55,689 nucleotides of DNA from the NCBI RefSeq assembly GCF_001625365.1, contig NZ_LJJF01000005.1:1-55689 (forward strand), in the 5' to 3' direction. The notes beneath the pieces were generated by a model. The model had not been told where the DNA came from. It was given only the letters and a program-made list of their open reading frames with translations, and did not search any database. Numbering within the stretch: position 1 is the stretch's first letter; every line of letters begins with the position of its first letter. Position numbers and translations under genes: made by a program. The stretch comes from Streptomyces sp. MJM8645. GTDB taxonomy: Bacteria > Actinomycetota > Actinomycetes > Streptomycetales > Streptomycetaceae. Positions 7,577-15,489 of the stretch are shown here, one piece after another.

Positions 7577-8200
7577 GTGTTGAACCTGCGCCGCCGCCGA
7601 GGCCGGCCCTCCCTGCTCTCCCCGGACGTCGCCGAGCGCCTGGTGGCCGCCGTGCGCGTCGGCATGCCGGTCTCGGCCGCCGCCGGGTGTGCCGGGATCG
7701 GCGAGCGCACCGTTCACCGCTGGCTCGCCCGAGGATGCGACGCCGCCCAGGCCCGGGAAGCCGGCCGCTGCGTCGACCGCGCGGACCTCGAGTACGCGGA
7801 CCTCTACGAGAAGGTCCGCCAGGCACGGGCCGAGGCCCAGCTGCGGATGCTGCGCATCGTGCGCCAGGCCGCCGAAGGAGGGCAGCTCCTCAAGGACGTC
7901 ATCCGGCACCGGACCAACCCGAGGACCGGGGTGGAGACCGTGGTGACCGAACGCCGGTGGAGCGCGCCGAACGTGCGCGCCGCCATCTGGTTCCTGGAGC
8001 GGGTGGCCCCGGAGCACTGGGGCCCGCGACCTCCCTACCCGACCCCGGACCCCGAGCCGGCCAGCACGTCCACCGGCCCGGCCGACGTCGACGCGCAGGC
8101 CCTCGCCGAGCGACTGGCCCGAACGCTCGCCGACCACCGGGCGCAGACCGACCCGGCACCCGCTGACCTGTCGCGGACGCGGCCGCCCGGAGTCGGCTGA
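7577..8200 (+). CDS. Homeodomain-like HTH protein, possibly terminase-small-subunit-like
   Basis: About 207 residues. The N-terminus is a helix-turn-helix (SPDVAERLVAAVRVGMPVSA, then GIGERTVHRWLARG), followed by an acidic/basic helix around ADLYEKVRQARAEAQLRMLR. The region around VRAAIWFLERVAPEHWG is typical of phage small-terminase-like and related transposase-type HTH proteins. The C-terminal 60 residues are Pro/Ala-rich. Several in-frame GTG codons (7559, 7568, 7577) compete for the start and none has a good ribosome-binding site; 7577 is chosen by alignment of the basic N-terminus. Its function here is unknown; it may be left over from a phage-like element. Confidence 0.6.
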   Translation: MLNLRRRRGRPSLLSPDVAERLVAAVRVGMPVSAAAGCAGIGERTVHRWLARGCDAAQAREAGRCVDRADLEYADLYEKVRQARAEAQLRMLRIVRQAAEGGQLLKDVIRHRTNPRTGVETVVTERRWSAPNVRAAIWFLERVAPEHWGPRPPYPTPDPEPASTSTGPADVDAQALAERLARTLADHRAQTDPAPADLSRTRPPGVG

Positions 8201-8310
8201 CCCGGTCTAAATGCGCCAAGTGCCAGGTGAGCGTTGGCCGTTCCCTCGCAGGTCGGGACAGTGATCCTCTGTCGCGGGTGGGATTCTCGCGGCTTGAATG
8301 CCAATTAATT

Positions 8311-8351
8311 ATTGGCCAACACTGGACAGGCCTGCAATGAGTTGGCATTAT
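8311..8351 (+). promoter_or_regulatory. Shared promoter/operator, copy 1
   Basis: -35 TGGACA (8323-8328), a 17-bp spacer, -10 CATTAT (8346-8351). The upstream half-site ATTGGCCAAC (8311-8320) and the right half of the spacer palindrome (GTTGGC) match the other three copies. The left half is degenerate (GGCCTGC instead of GCCAAC). Transcription would begin near 8358, about 40 bp before the gene at 8399. Confidence 0.65.
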
Positions 8352-8398
8352 TGAGGTTGTCGGGCCAGGGAGGCCCGGACAAACCAGAGGAGATCGAC

Positions 8399-8701
8399 AT
8401 GGGCGCGTACGAGGACATTGAGGCCACGTTCCGCAAGCTGGGCGTCGGCCACCTGGGCCGCGGCGAGAACGTCAACACCGGCACGGTGCACGGCGGCCAG
8501 CACGTCACCAACGGCGAGCGCACCGTCGTCAACGTCAAGGGCGAGCGCACCGTCGTCAACATCGAGGGCGACTACGTCGGCGGCGACCGCGTGGCCGGCG
8601 CCCACTTCGCCGGCGACTACGTGGCCGGGCACCAGGCCGACGTCGTCCACGGCGACCAGAGCGGCACCAGGTCCCCGAAGAAGCGCGGCTGGCGGCGTTG
8701 A
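8399..8701 (+). CDS. Small beta-repeat protein under the shared promoter
   Basis: 100 residues with no recognised family. After an N-terminal helix (EDIEATFRKLGVGHLG), residues about 20-85 form imperfect repeats of six to ten residues with alternating valines and glycines (GERTVVNVKGERTVVNIEG, DYVGGDRVAGAHFAGDYVAG). This pattern suggests a short beta-helix or beta-roll. The C-terminus is basic (KKRGWRR). ATG 8399 is preceded by GAGGAGATCGAC. The gene follows copy 1 of the shared promoter/operator. A beta-repeat architecture is also seen in the gene behind copy 4 (48034-48963). Confidence 0.75.
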   Translation: MGAYEDIEATFRKLGVGHLGRGENVNTGTVHGGQHVTNGERTVVNVKGERTVVNIEGDYVGGDRVAGAHFAGDYVAGHQADVVHGDQSGTRSPKKRGWRR

Positions 8702-8836
8702 TCTCCTGAGGTGGCAGGCCCTGGCGTCCGCCCAGGTCCATGCCAAGGCCTGCACCGCGAGCTGACCGACCGACGCGCTGAACCGCAACTAGACCGTCAC
8801 CAACCGCAGCTGAGAACACCGACGAAGGAGATCGAC

Positions 8837-9019
8837 ATGCGCGACATCGTCAGCAACCAGTTCCGTCACAACGGCGGGATCGCCCGCATCGAGCAGGACT
8901 CCGCCGGGCACTTGTTCGTGACCTGCTCCGGCTGCCGGAGTGAGGACTACGTCGCGGGCATGGCCCCCGCCCTCGGCCGCCTCGTCAGCGACCACCCCGG
9001 TACCCAAGTCGGTCGCTGA
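8837..9019 (+). CDS. Small hypothetical protein, 60 aa
   Basis: Unrecognised small protein (MRDIVSNQFRHNGGIARIEQ..., with CSGC near residue 33 that could bind metal). It has an excellent ribosome-binding site in a leader almost identical to that of the preceding gene (AAGGAGATCGAC-ATG compared with GAGGAGATCGAC-ATG), which points to origin by duplication or common regulation. It is probably the last gene of the transcript that starts at copy 1 of the shared promoter, because a very strong terminator follows. Confidence 0.7.
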   Translation: MRDIVSNQFRHNGGIARIEQDSAGHLFVTCSGCRSEDYVAGMAPALGRLVSDHPGTQVGR

Positions 9020-9044
9020 CCCACCACCAGTGCCACAGCTCGAA

Positions 9045-9093
9045 GCGTCGGCGCCCCCGTTGGACCCAACAGGTCCAACGGGGGCGCCGACGC
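9045..9093 (+). terminator. Perfect 22-bp-stem terminator containing the GTTGG palindrome
   Basis: GCGTCGGCGCCCCCG plus TTGGACC pairs completely with the downstream arm ending at 9093. The loop is CAACA and TTTCGG follows. The apical part (GTTGGACCCAACAGGTCC) is the dispersed palindrome that recurs throughout the window. Confidence 0.85.
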
Positions 9094-9104
9094 TTTCGGA
9101 TTGA

Positions 9105-9206
9105 GATGCGCAGTTCCCCGGCGAACTTGTCGGTGTTTACGAACTGGCGGACCTGGGTTCCAGGTGGTGAAGGCCATCAGCTCCGGGGGCTGGTGTCCTT
9201 CGGCGA
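9105..9206 (-). pseudogene. Fragment duplicated from the UvrD-like helicase gene
   Basis: About 100 bp closely match 13407-13506 inside the helicase gene. In minus orientation it encodes ELMAFTTWN, then, after a one-base insertion, QVRQFVNTDKFAGELRI, compared with ELTAFTTWDQVRQYVAQDKS in the intact gene. The frameshift and the lack of flanking helicase motifs make it a relic. Confidence 0.8.
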
Positions 9207-9480
9207 CCTCTGGCGCTACTGGTACGCCCAGACGATCTCCAGCGCCCCGTTCTCCGCCGGGTCGAACTCGTTCGAGACCACGGCGTAGGCGACGGTGCTG
9301 CCGCCCTCCAAGCGGTCGAGCTCCTTGCCGCGCCTCGATGCCGCCCCGGAGCCGAACGACGACGGCGACCACTGGCCGTATGTCGACCACGCCGACATGG
9401 TCGGCGGTGCGGGCAGCATGATCCGCTCCGCCGTCCGGGGCCTGACGTAGCGCAGGCTCCCCCCTTGATCGCTCCATCAT
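9207..9480. other. Probable gene relics
   Basis: Two short plausible fragments but no complete gene. On the minus strand a frame ends with LERLEGG-like and EFDPAENGALEIVWAYQ (stop near 9216). On the plus strand a frame ends with WPYVDHADMVGGAG and a TAG near 9450. Neither has a credible start. Confidence 0.35.
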
Positions 9481-9504
9481 GGCGCGGGCCGTCCGGCCCG
9501 CGCC
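9481..9504. terminator. Hairpin terminator
   Basis: GGCGCGGGCC pairs with GGCCCGCGCC around GTCC; TTCGGCGTTTTC follows. Confidence 0.65.
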
Positions 9505-10124
9505 TTCGGCGTTTTCGGGGGCGCGAGATGACGAACCCCCGGCCCGTCGGGGGGTGCCCGTTGTCGGGGGGGATGGACCCAATGGGTCGGTTGGCGGCTC
9601 GATGAACCGGCCGGTCGGATGGATCTCTGCCGATCGGGAGTGCTCCCCGCCTTGTTCTGCGCGTGTGCAGGTGATCCGACGAGGCGTTAAACCTGTGATC
9701 CATGTCACTCGCTCACGTTTGCAGGGATGTGCATGCGCTCGAATCCGCAGGTCAGCACGCTGCGTGCATTTTCTCTCACTTACGGTCATCAAATGATCGC
9801 TGAATCGGATCAACGCGGGCCCCTCTCGCAACGGTTCTCCCTGTGCGCCCCACGGGGCGTCGGCGCACCGTCCGGTGCGCCGGACACCGGAAAGAGCAGA
9901 GAGGGGGGAGCAGCGTGGGGCAGTCTCTGGGGCCCTGTCGGATACCGGTGAGTGCCGGTGTCGTCAGGAGGATCCGGGAGAAGCGCGACGCGGTGGGCCG
10001 GTGTGTCCGCCTCGCTTCCCAGGTGCCGGGGGCCGTCTCCGGTGCCCGTCGCCGCCACGGCGACCTCTACCGGATCACCCTCGCCGGCTGCGCGGCAGCG
10101 GGCGACCGTCGTGCAGGAGGCACG
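9505..10124. other. Long leader of the sigma-factor operon, no gene seen
   Basis: About 620 bp without a convincing gene. The sigma-factor frame stays open back to about 9843, but the AGGAGG box at 10115 fixes the real start at 10125. A GTTGG-type palindrome variant lies near 9573-9596. The promoter of the operon should be in this region. Confidence 0.4.
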
Positions 10125-10721
10125 GTGACGACGCCGTTCTCGGGCGATGACCAGGAGGTCCTGGAGCAGGACTCGGTGCGGTCGCTCGCCCTCGACTTCA
10201 CGGTCTTCTACGTGGAGGAGGAGGTCAGGTGGCTGCGCTACGCCCTCGGCAAGCTCCGGAACCGGGCCGACGCCGAGGACGCCATGCAGGACGCGGGGAT
10301 CCGGTTGTACGAGAAGTGGGACCGCGCCCTGGGCGGTCCGGACGTTCGCGCTGTGCAGGCCTTCGCCTGGAAGCTGGTGCGGGATGCGGTGGCCGACACG
10401 TTCCGCCGCCGTGGGCGGGCGGACGCGAAGACGGCGAAGCTGATCCGGCACACCGGCCCGGAGGGCACCGGCCACGAGCCGATGGACCAGCTGGTGGACC
10501 GCGACGCGCTGCGCTGGGCGCTGGAGGAGTTGGCGACGGCGTACCCGGTGCAGGCCGAGGTGGTGCGGTTGCGCCAGCTCGCGGTGGACTACCCGACCAT
10601 CGCCCTGGTCTGTGACATCGCTCCGAGCACGGCGCGGACGTACTACTCCCTGGGCACGCGTCACATGGAGTACCTGCTCGACCCCCGGAGTGATCACCAA
10701 GGACGAGGGGACCTGACGTGA
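10125..10721 (+). CDS. ECF-like sigma-70 family factor
   Basis: 198 residues. Region 2 is at about 28-97 (FYVEEEVRWLRYALGKLRNR, EDAMQDAGIRLYEKWDRAL, AFAWKLVRDAVADTFRRRGR). Region 4 is at about 130-185 (ALEELATAYPVQAEVVRLRQ, then DIAPSTARTYYSLGTRHM as the -35 recognition helix). The start is GTG 10125 with a perfect AGGAGG five bases upstream. The protein therefore directs RNA polymerase to a dedicated promoter set, perhaps on the plasmid. The next gene overlaps by GTGA and is the obvious candidate partner, although it shows no standard anti-sigma domain. Confidence 0.85.
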   Translation: MTTPFSGDDQEVLEQDSVRSLALDFTVFYVEEEVRWLRYALGKLRNRADAEDAMQDAGIRLYEKWDRALGGPDVRAVQAFAWKLVRDAVADTFRRRGRADAKTAKLIRHTGPEGTGHEPMDQLVDRDALRWALEELATAYPVQAEVVRLRQLAVDYPTIALVCDIAPSTARTYYSLGTRHMEYLLDPRSDHQGRGDLT

Positions 10722-11491
10722 ACATCCACAAATTGCTGCGGGACGACGCCGAGGAACTGGGACGGGAGCTTGAAGGGCATGACCCGCTGGCGAGCTTGCG
10801 GCGTCTCGCCGTACGCATTGCAGAGGGGGAGCGACCGGCCCCCACCCGCACCGTCGGGCGGTCCGGGCGAACCCCGGCGGCCCCCCGGACGGCCACGGCA
10901 CCGCCCGTCTCGGCCGCACGCGCCCCGCAGAAGCGCGAGCACCTGGACGTGGTGGCCGCCTCCGGTCGGGCCGATCTGCGCCGTGACCTGGAGCACCTCT
11001 GTGCGGCCGTGGTGAGCGAGGCGCCTCCCGAGTCGATCGCCGACACGCTCGCCGGCCTTGACTGCGACGAGGCCGCCGCGCGGGTGGTCGGCTGCCTGAT
11101 GTACCTGCTGGGGCAGTCGCCGTGGGCGGAGTTCTGGTGGGGGGTGGCGGCGGGCGCGGACGACGAGCTCGCCGCCCACCTTCTCGCGGTTCACTTCGCC
11201 GGGACCGGGCACCGGGAGAAGGCCGGCATCTGGCAGCGGCGGGCGACGGAGGTCGCCGAGGACGCCCTGCCTGTACGGGGCGCGGTGTGCCCGGACGGCC
11301 CGGCTGAGGCGGCCAAAGTGCTCACCGTGCATGTCGAAGGAGCGGGTGAGCAGGCGCTGCTCGACATCGTCGAACGGTGGCCGGCGACCCCGCCGACCGT
11401 CACGCAGCCGCAGCCCGCGGCCGTGGGCACACGCCGGGTCGCTCGCGGCAGGCCGCCTCGCCGCCGGCTCGTCGAGGCGCTCAGCTGGTGA
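10718..11491 (+). CDS. Hypothetical protein coupled to the sigma factor
   Basis: 257 residues, not assigned to a family. The order is an N-terminal helix (RDDAEELGRELEGHDPLASL), a Pro/Ala/Arg linker (about 38-75), then a compact helical domain at about 75-200 containing AAARVVGCLMYLLGQSPWAE and FWWGVAAGADDELAAHLLA. A proline- and arginine-rich tail follows. There is no transmembrane segment and no zinc-binding anti-sigma signature (HxxxCxxC). Four-base overlap with the sigma gene implies stoichiometric synthesis, so a co-regulator or anti-sigma role is possible but unproven. Confidence 0.75.
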   Translation: MNIHKLLRDDAEELGRELEGHDPLASLRRLAVRIAEGERPAPTRTVGRSGRTPAAPRTATAPPVSAARAPQKREHLDVVAASGRADLRRDLEHLCAAVVSEAPPESIADTLAGLDCDEAAARVVGCLMYLLGQSPWAEFWWGVAAGADDELAAHLLAVHFAGTGHREKAGIWQRRATEVAEDALPVRGAVCPDGPAEAAKVLTVHVEGAGEQALLDIVERWPATPPTVTQPQPAAVGTRRVARGRPPRRRLVEALSW

Positions 11492-11519
11492 CAGGAGGCC
11501 GCCCTCGCGGCGGTGGCCG

Positions 11520-11654
11520 CTGCTGCGGCGCGCGCGCCGGAACTTGGTCGCCGGCGCGGCACAGGCGGCGGGGGCAGCCCTGGCCGGAGCCGTCGTGGGC
11601 CAGTTCGTTGCCGCCGCGGCCGAGGTGATCCACCTGCTCGTAGGAGGTCGCTGA
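11520..11654 (+). CDS. Possible small membrane protein
   Basis: A short frame ends with an Ala/Gly/Val-rich hydrophobic stretch (LVAGAAQAAGAALAGAVVGQ, then AAAEVIHLLVGGR) preceded by arginines, as in single-pass proteins. The start is uncertain: AGGAGG lies at 11493-11498, but the in-frame codons near it are not standard starts; CTG 11520 or TTG nearby are possible. It would be the third gene of the sigma operon, and a terminator follows directly. Confidence 0.35.
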   Translation: MLRRARRNLVAGAAQAAGAALAGAVVGQFVAAAAEVIHLLVGGR

Positions 11655-11660
11655 ACAACC

Positions 11661-11701
11661 GAAGCCCCGGTCCGGCAGCAACGAAGCCGGACCGGGGCTT
11701 C
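11661..11701 (+). terminator. Strong hairpin terminator of the sigma operon
   Basis: GAAGCCCCGGTCCGGC pairs perfectly with GCCGGACCGGGGCTTC around a nine-base loop. Confidence 0.8.
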
Positions 11702-11740
11702 TGGCATTCATGGCACCCGCTTACACGCGTGCGCGTGAGG
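11700..11740. repeat. Second copy of a 38-41 bp repeat
   Basis: It shares CTGGCATT, TGGCA, CC and ACGCGTGCGCG in the same order with 7354-7391. Both copies lie in gene-free DNA, and this copy adjoins a terminator. It may be a recombination scar or a regulatory site. Confidence 0.4.
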
Positions 11741-11874
11741 GGCCGTGGCCGGGCACTTGTTCGTGACCGGCGGCTGCCAGCGGCCATCCGGTGAACCGGC
11801 GCCCGGACGACCCCGAGAACGGCGCCGGCCGTGACCGGCTCGCCCGTCCCGGCCCGGCGCGCGACGCTGGAGGT

Positions 11875-12264
11875 ATGACCAGCCGGCCCCGGCGCTGCGC
11901 GCTGTGCTCGGCGACGCTGCCCGACGGCTGCTCGGCGCAGCGCCGCTACTGCTCCCAGGCCTGCCGCGCCCAGGCGTACCGAGAACGCCGCCGCACCCGC
12001 CGGATGACCGCCGTCGGCGCGCTCGCCTTCTTCTCCCGCGAGGACGAAGCGATCGGCTGGCCCCGGCTGTTCTGCCCGGTCTGCGGCACGATCCTGTTCC
12101 TCGGCTCCAAGCTGCGCCGGGACGCCTACTTCTGCTCCGGGCGGTGCCGGACCCGGGCCTGGCGGCTCCGCAAGGAGGCGGCCGTCGTGACGTCCAGCCG
12201 TCACGGCACCCGCCCGGTCGGCGCGGATCCGGCCCTGGTGACGGCTGGACGTGACAACCGGTGA
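11875..12264 (+). CDS. Protein with two CxxC...CxxxC zinc-finger repeats
   Basis: 129 residues built from two related treble-clef-like units. Unit 1 is CALCSATLPDGC... with YCSQACRAQAYRERRR (residues 7-40). Unit 2 is CPVCGTILFLGS... with YFCSGRCRTRAWRLRK (about 63-100). Similar CSxxCR-RAY units occur at the N-terminus of the helicase at 13016-15133, so the domain type is shared. It probably binds nucleic acid. ATG 11875 follows GGAGG unusually closely, so a leaderless or alternative start is possible. Confidence 0.7.
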   Translation: MTSRPRRCALCSATLPDGCSAQRRYCSQACRAQAYRERRRTRRMTAVGALAFFSREDEAIGWPRLFCPVCGTILFLGSKLRRDAYFCSGRCRTRAWRLRKEAAVVTSSRHGTRPVGADPALVTAGRDNR

Positions 12265-12367
12265 CGCCTGGACGTGACACCGGCTCCGACCTGCTGGTCA
12301 AGGGGCTCCGTCGGCCCCGGGACAAGGGGTCGGCCAGACGTCGGACAAGGGGGTCCGTGGTACGGCG

Positions 12368-12404
12368 GCGCCCCCGTCGGACCTGTTGGGTCCAACGGGG
12401 GCGC
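12368..12404. terminator. GTTGG-type terminator hairpin
   Basis: GCGCCCCCGTCGGACC pairs with GGTCCAACGGGGGCGC around TGTTG. It lies between convergent genes (12264 rightward, 12501 leftward) and can serve both. A nearly identical hairpin is at 12958-12994. Confidence 0.75.
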
Positions 12405-12500
12405 GGGGTCGTCCGGCCGGTTCGGTCAGCCGTCCGGGTCGAGGTCGGGCGACCAGTCGCGTCGAAGCCGGTCACACAGACACGAGCCGGGGCCCGGCCG

Positions 12501-12893
12501 CTACTTGGTGCCGTACGCGGCCTGCAGACGGGTGAGCAGGTCGCGCGCATCGTCGGCGGAGAAGGCGGTCACGGCGTCGGGGTCGTCGTCCGCGACACCG
12601 ATCTCCATCTCGCCGGCGGCGTTCTTCGTGAGCTGGATGGGCGGCTGGGACATCCACATCACGTCGATGCCGCGCCGGACCACCACGGCCACCAGGCCGG
12701 GCGCCATCACTGCCGCGCCGTTCGCGCCGCCGGGCCCCATGAGCAGATCGGCCAGGGCCTCGGTGGCGTCGTCGCCGCGCACGCTCGTGCTGTTGAGAGC
12801 GATCTCCCCGCCGCCGACGTGCGTGAGCGTCACCGCCATGTGGGTGCAGTCCTCGAACCGCTGCCACGGCGGGGTCTTCCAGGTGAAAGTCAT
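12501..12893 (-). CDS. Hypothetical protein, 130 aa
   Basis: No recognised family. The protein is rich in beta-strand-like segments (HMAVTLTHVGGGEIALNSTS, APGLVAVVVRRGIDVMWMS) and ends with an acidic helix (FSADDARDLLTRLQAAYG). The size and the paired-strand pattern resemble small immunity- or chaperone-like proteins, but this is not evidence of function. AGGGATGTGGGC precedes ATG 12893. The gene is isolated between two almost identical GTTGG-type terminators, which makes it look like a separately acquired cassette. Confidence 0.7.
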   Translation of the reverse strand: MTFTWKTPPWQRFEDCTHMAVTLTHVGGGEIALNSTSVRGDDATEALADLLMGPGGANGAAVMAPGLVAVVVRRGIDVMWMSQPPIQLTKNAAGEMEIGVADDDPDAVTAFSADDARDLLTRLQAAYGTK

Positions 12894-12957
12894 GCCCACA
12901 TCCCTGCCCACGCCCGCGGCCCCTACGCCGGCAACGGTCGGACCGCGCGGACGCACC

Positions 12958-12994
12958 GCGCCCCCGCCGGACCTGTTGGGTCCAACGGGGGCGC
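12958..12994. terminator. GTTGG-type terminator hairpin, second copy
   Basis: GCGCCCCCGCCGGACC pairs with GGTCCAACGGGGGCGC around TGTTG. It lies just downstream of the helicase gene (leftward, ends 13016) and upstream of the 12893 start. Confidence 0.75.
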
Positions 12995-13015
12995 GGGCGG
13001 CGCAGCGAGGGCCGG

Positions 13016-15133
13016 TCAGCCGTCCAAGTCCAGGTCCGGCGACCAGTCGTTCATCGCGGCCAGACTGCGGGCGGCGTGCGAGCTGCGGGCCTGGGTGGGC
13101 CGACCGCCGCCTGCGCCGTAGTTGTCGATCCAGGCGAGACCGGAGCGGTCGAGCACCTTCTTCGCCCGGGTGACGGTGACGTACGCGAGCATCATGTCCT
13201 CGCGCCGCGGCGGCGGAACCACCCCCGTCTTCTCGTCCGGCTTCGGTTCGGTGAAGTCGTCGCAGACCGCGACGGTCCCCCACTCGCGGCCCTTGGCCTT
13301 GTGCGCGGTCGAGATCGTCACGTCCGCGCTGTGCTCGTGTACCAGCCGGCCGCAGGCCTTGAGGATGCCTTCGGCGCCGTGCGAGTCGATCAGGCGCACG
13401 AAGGTGCGCAGGTCCCCGGCGGACTTGTCCTGGGCCACGTACTGGCGGACCTGGTCCCAGGTGGTGAAGGCCGTCAGCTCCGGGTGGCTGGTGCCCTTGC
13501 CGTTCTGCAGGGTGATGGCGGCCTCGGCCAGGGCCTTGATGGCCCCGGCGCCGCCGGCCAGGGCCGGGCGCTTGTTCGCGGCGAGCGCGAGGATGGCCCG
13601 GCGCATCGCCTCGGCGTTGGTGCGGCACAGCAGGGCCTCGGGCCGGTCCAGGCCGCCGATGGTCACCCGGGTGGCGGAGCCGGAGCCGGTCAGCCGCATG
13701 CGGCTGCCGAGCAGGGTGAGCCACTTGTTGGCCTCGTCGGCGACCTCAGGGCCGAAGCGCCACGACTCGGACAGCTGCAGGCGCCGGCGGGCGGGCCACA
13801 TGGCCAGGGCGTCGACGGCTCCGCGCCAGCCGTAGATCGCCTGGTTCGAGTCGCCGACGGCGATCCGCTGGGCGTGCTCCTGCGCCTGGACCAGGTCGGC
13901 GACGACCGGGTTGGAGTCCTGCGCCTCGTCCAGCAGCACGTAGTCGGCTCGAAGCTTCGGGCTGCTCAGCGCCCACGCCTTGAGGTAGTGGTCGTGGGCG
14001 TAGTGCAGCTGCCCGCGCGGCGAGGTGACGTCTTCCCAGGCCGCCCTCGCGTACGGCAGCACCGCCTCGCGCAGCAGCCGCTCCTCCCGGTCGGTCAGCC
14101 CCTTCGGCGGCCGCACGTGGTGGGTGGCGACGAGGCGGTCGTCGGAGTAGCAGAACTGCTGCAGCGCCTCCAGGGCGAGGCGGGCCTGCGTCTCCGGGGT
14201 CAGCACCAGGTCGGCGTTGACGCGCAGCGGCTCCAGGATGCGCAGGATCTCCGCCGAGCGGCTGGCCGGCACCCGCGGCCCGTTCAGGCGGGCCTTCATG
14301 CCGTCGCTGGTGGCCCGGTAGGCCAGGGAGTGGGCGGTGCGGCAGTCGATGCTCGCCGGGAACGACCTCTTGGCCTCGTCGGCGGTGACCTTGTTGAACG
14401 CGATGTACAGGCCGCGCCGGGAGCCGAGGGCGGTGGCGACCATGCGCAGTGTCGACGTCTTGCCGGTGCCGGCGCCGGCCTCCACGACCAGGTCGCCGCC
14501 GCCGAGGCAGGCGTCGACGATGGCGTGCTGCTCGTCCGTCGGGACCAGGCCTGCGATCGGCGCCCGGTCCGGCGCCGCGCGGCGCGGCTTCGCCAGCGCG
14601 GTGGCCCTAGCCGCGGCGGCCGGTCCCTCGATCGCGGCGACCAGCGCGGCGGGCAGCTCCTCCTGCCCGGGGGCGGCCGGCGCCGGGGCCTTCACGGCCC
14701 GCGGCTCGCGCAGCCGCTCGCGAGTCTCCTGGAGGTCGAGCGGGCGCAGCTCGACACCGAGCACGGCGTACATCCCTTTCAGCCCGTTGCGCACCGCGCG
14801 GGCGTGCCGGATGAACGCGGCGAGTTGCTCGTCGTCGAGCGGCATCAGGTGCAGCTGCTCGGCGGCGGCGAGAGGGGCGACGTCGCGCAGCAGGGCTCGG
14901 GCCTGGTCGAGCAGCGCGGGGCCGGTGGTGGCTCTCTGGCGCTGGCGCAGCGCGGCCTGGCGGCAGGCCTGGCTGCAGTAGAGCGCCGTCCGTCCGGTCT
15001 TCTTGCGAGCGGGCAGCGGCTTGCCGCACATCCCGCCGTCACCGCCCCCGCGAGCGGGAGCGGTGCACAGTCCTGTGGTCCCCTCAGATTCCGTCACAAG
15101 AAGTAATTGTGACGAAACCCGGGGCATGGTCAC
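13016..15133 (-). CDS. UvrD/Rep-like superfamily 1 helicase with N-terminal zinc finger
   Basis: 705 residues as taken from ATG 15133; GTG 15097 is an alternative, and neither has a clear ribosome-binding site. Residues about 22-65 carry Cys pairs (MCGKPLPARKKTGRTALYCS, ACR) forming a treble-clef finger. The helicase core has Q-motif-like PTDEQHAIVDACLGGG, Walker A at about 219-227 (GAGTGKTS), YIAFNKVTADEAKRSF, Walker B near 400 (YVLLDEAQDSNP), GDSNQAIYGWRGA, SESWRFGPEVADEANKWL and a C-terminal ISTAHKAKGREW motif. It would unwind DNA or strip proteins during replication or transfer. It is divergent from the relaxase, with a possible oriT between. Confidence 0.9.
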   Translation of the reverse strand: MTMPRVSSQLLLVTESEGTTGLCTAPARGGGDGGMCGKPLPARKKTGRTALYCSQACRQAALRQRQRATTGPALLDQARALLRDVAPLAAAEQLHLMPLDDEQLAAFIRHARAVRNGLKGMYAVLGVELRPLDLQETRERLREPRAVKAPAPAAPGQEELPAALVAAIEGPAAAARATALAKPRRAAPDRAPIAGLVPTDEQHAIVDACLGGGDLVVEAGAGTGKTSTLRMVATALGSRRGLYIAFNKVTADEAKRSFPASIDCRTAHSLAYRATSDGMKARLNGPRVPASRSAEILRILEPLRVNADLVLTPETQARLALEALQQFCYSDDRLVATHHVRPPKGLTDREERLLREAVLPYARAAWEDVTSPRGQLHYAHDHYLKAWALSSPKLRADYVLLDEAQDSNPVVADLVQAQEHAQRIAVGDSNQAIYGWRGAVDALAMWPARRRLQLSESWRFGPEVADEANKWLTLLGSRMRLTGSGSATRVTIGGLDRPEALLCRTNAEAMRRAILALAANKRPALAGGAGAIKALAEAAITLQNGKGTSHPELTAFTTWDQVRQYVAQDKSAGDLRTFVRLIDSHGAEGILKACGRLVHEHSADVTISTAHKAKGREWGTVAVCDDFTEPKPDEKTGVVPPPRREDMMLAYVTVTRAKKVLDRSGLAWIDNYGAGGGRPTQARSSHAARSLAAMNDWSPDLDLDG
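15093..15113. promoter_or_regulatory. Operator-like palindrome at the helicase start
   Basis: GTCACAA-GAAGTAA-TTGTGAC, perfect 7-bp arms, overlapping the GTG 15097 start region of the helicase gene. If ATG 15133 is the true start, the palindrome lies inside the coding sequence, so it also bears on the start choice. A further GTCACAA occurs at about 15127. Confidence 0.5.
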
Positions 15134-15489
15134 AAGCGCGCGTCTGGCCTTTCCCTCGAACGATTCCGTCGCCAGGGCGAATCACCTCACCGGCCAACGC
15201 CAAGCCCATCGGCAAAAACAGACCCGACATCACGACAAAACCAGACACAACGACCAAACGAGCGCCACAGAAACCAGCACACCGACCAAGCAACTTGAAC
15301 CGCGACAACCATCAAGCCGATACTGACCACACAAAACGATCAAGCCATAGACCATGAACATATGCCTGGGTATCTCCGATACACGGCCGCTGACGGCGTC
15401 AGCGCGAGGGCACTGGGCGAGGTGAGGCGCAGGCGTTTGTCGGGCCGTCACGGGGGCGGCCTGGGGGCATAGAGGAGGGGATTCGTCGC
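15134..15489. other. Less GC-rich divergent intergenic region, possible oriT
   Basis: No gene seen. Around 15195-15370 the base composition falls to roughly even, with many CAA/ACA/GACC runs, strikingly unlike the rest of the window. A perfect palindrome (CGCTGACG-G-CGTCAGCG, 15388-15404) lies between this stretch and the relaxase gene. Relaxase genes commonly sit next to their nick site, so this is the best place to look for oriT. Confidence 0.45.

Noticed and set aside
11488..11628. GTG-started frame overlapping the end of the sigma-partner gene
   Set aside because: Although the GTGA overlap looks attractive, the translation is Arg/Gly/Trp-rich and ends after 46 codons; the neighbouring frame with a hydrophobic C-terminus is more protein-like.
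13076..15106. Plus-strand 676-codon frame opposite the UvrD-like helicase
   Set aside because: Shadow frame; the helicase motifs are on the minus strand.
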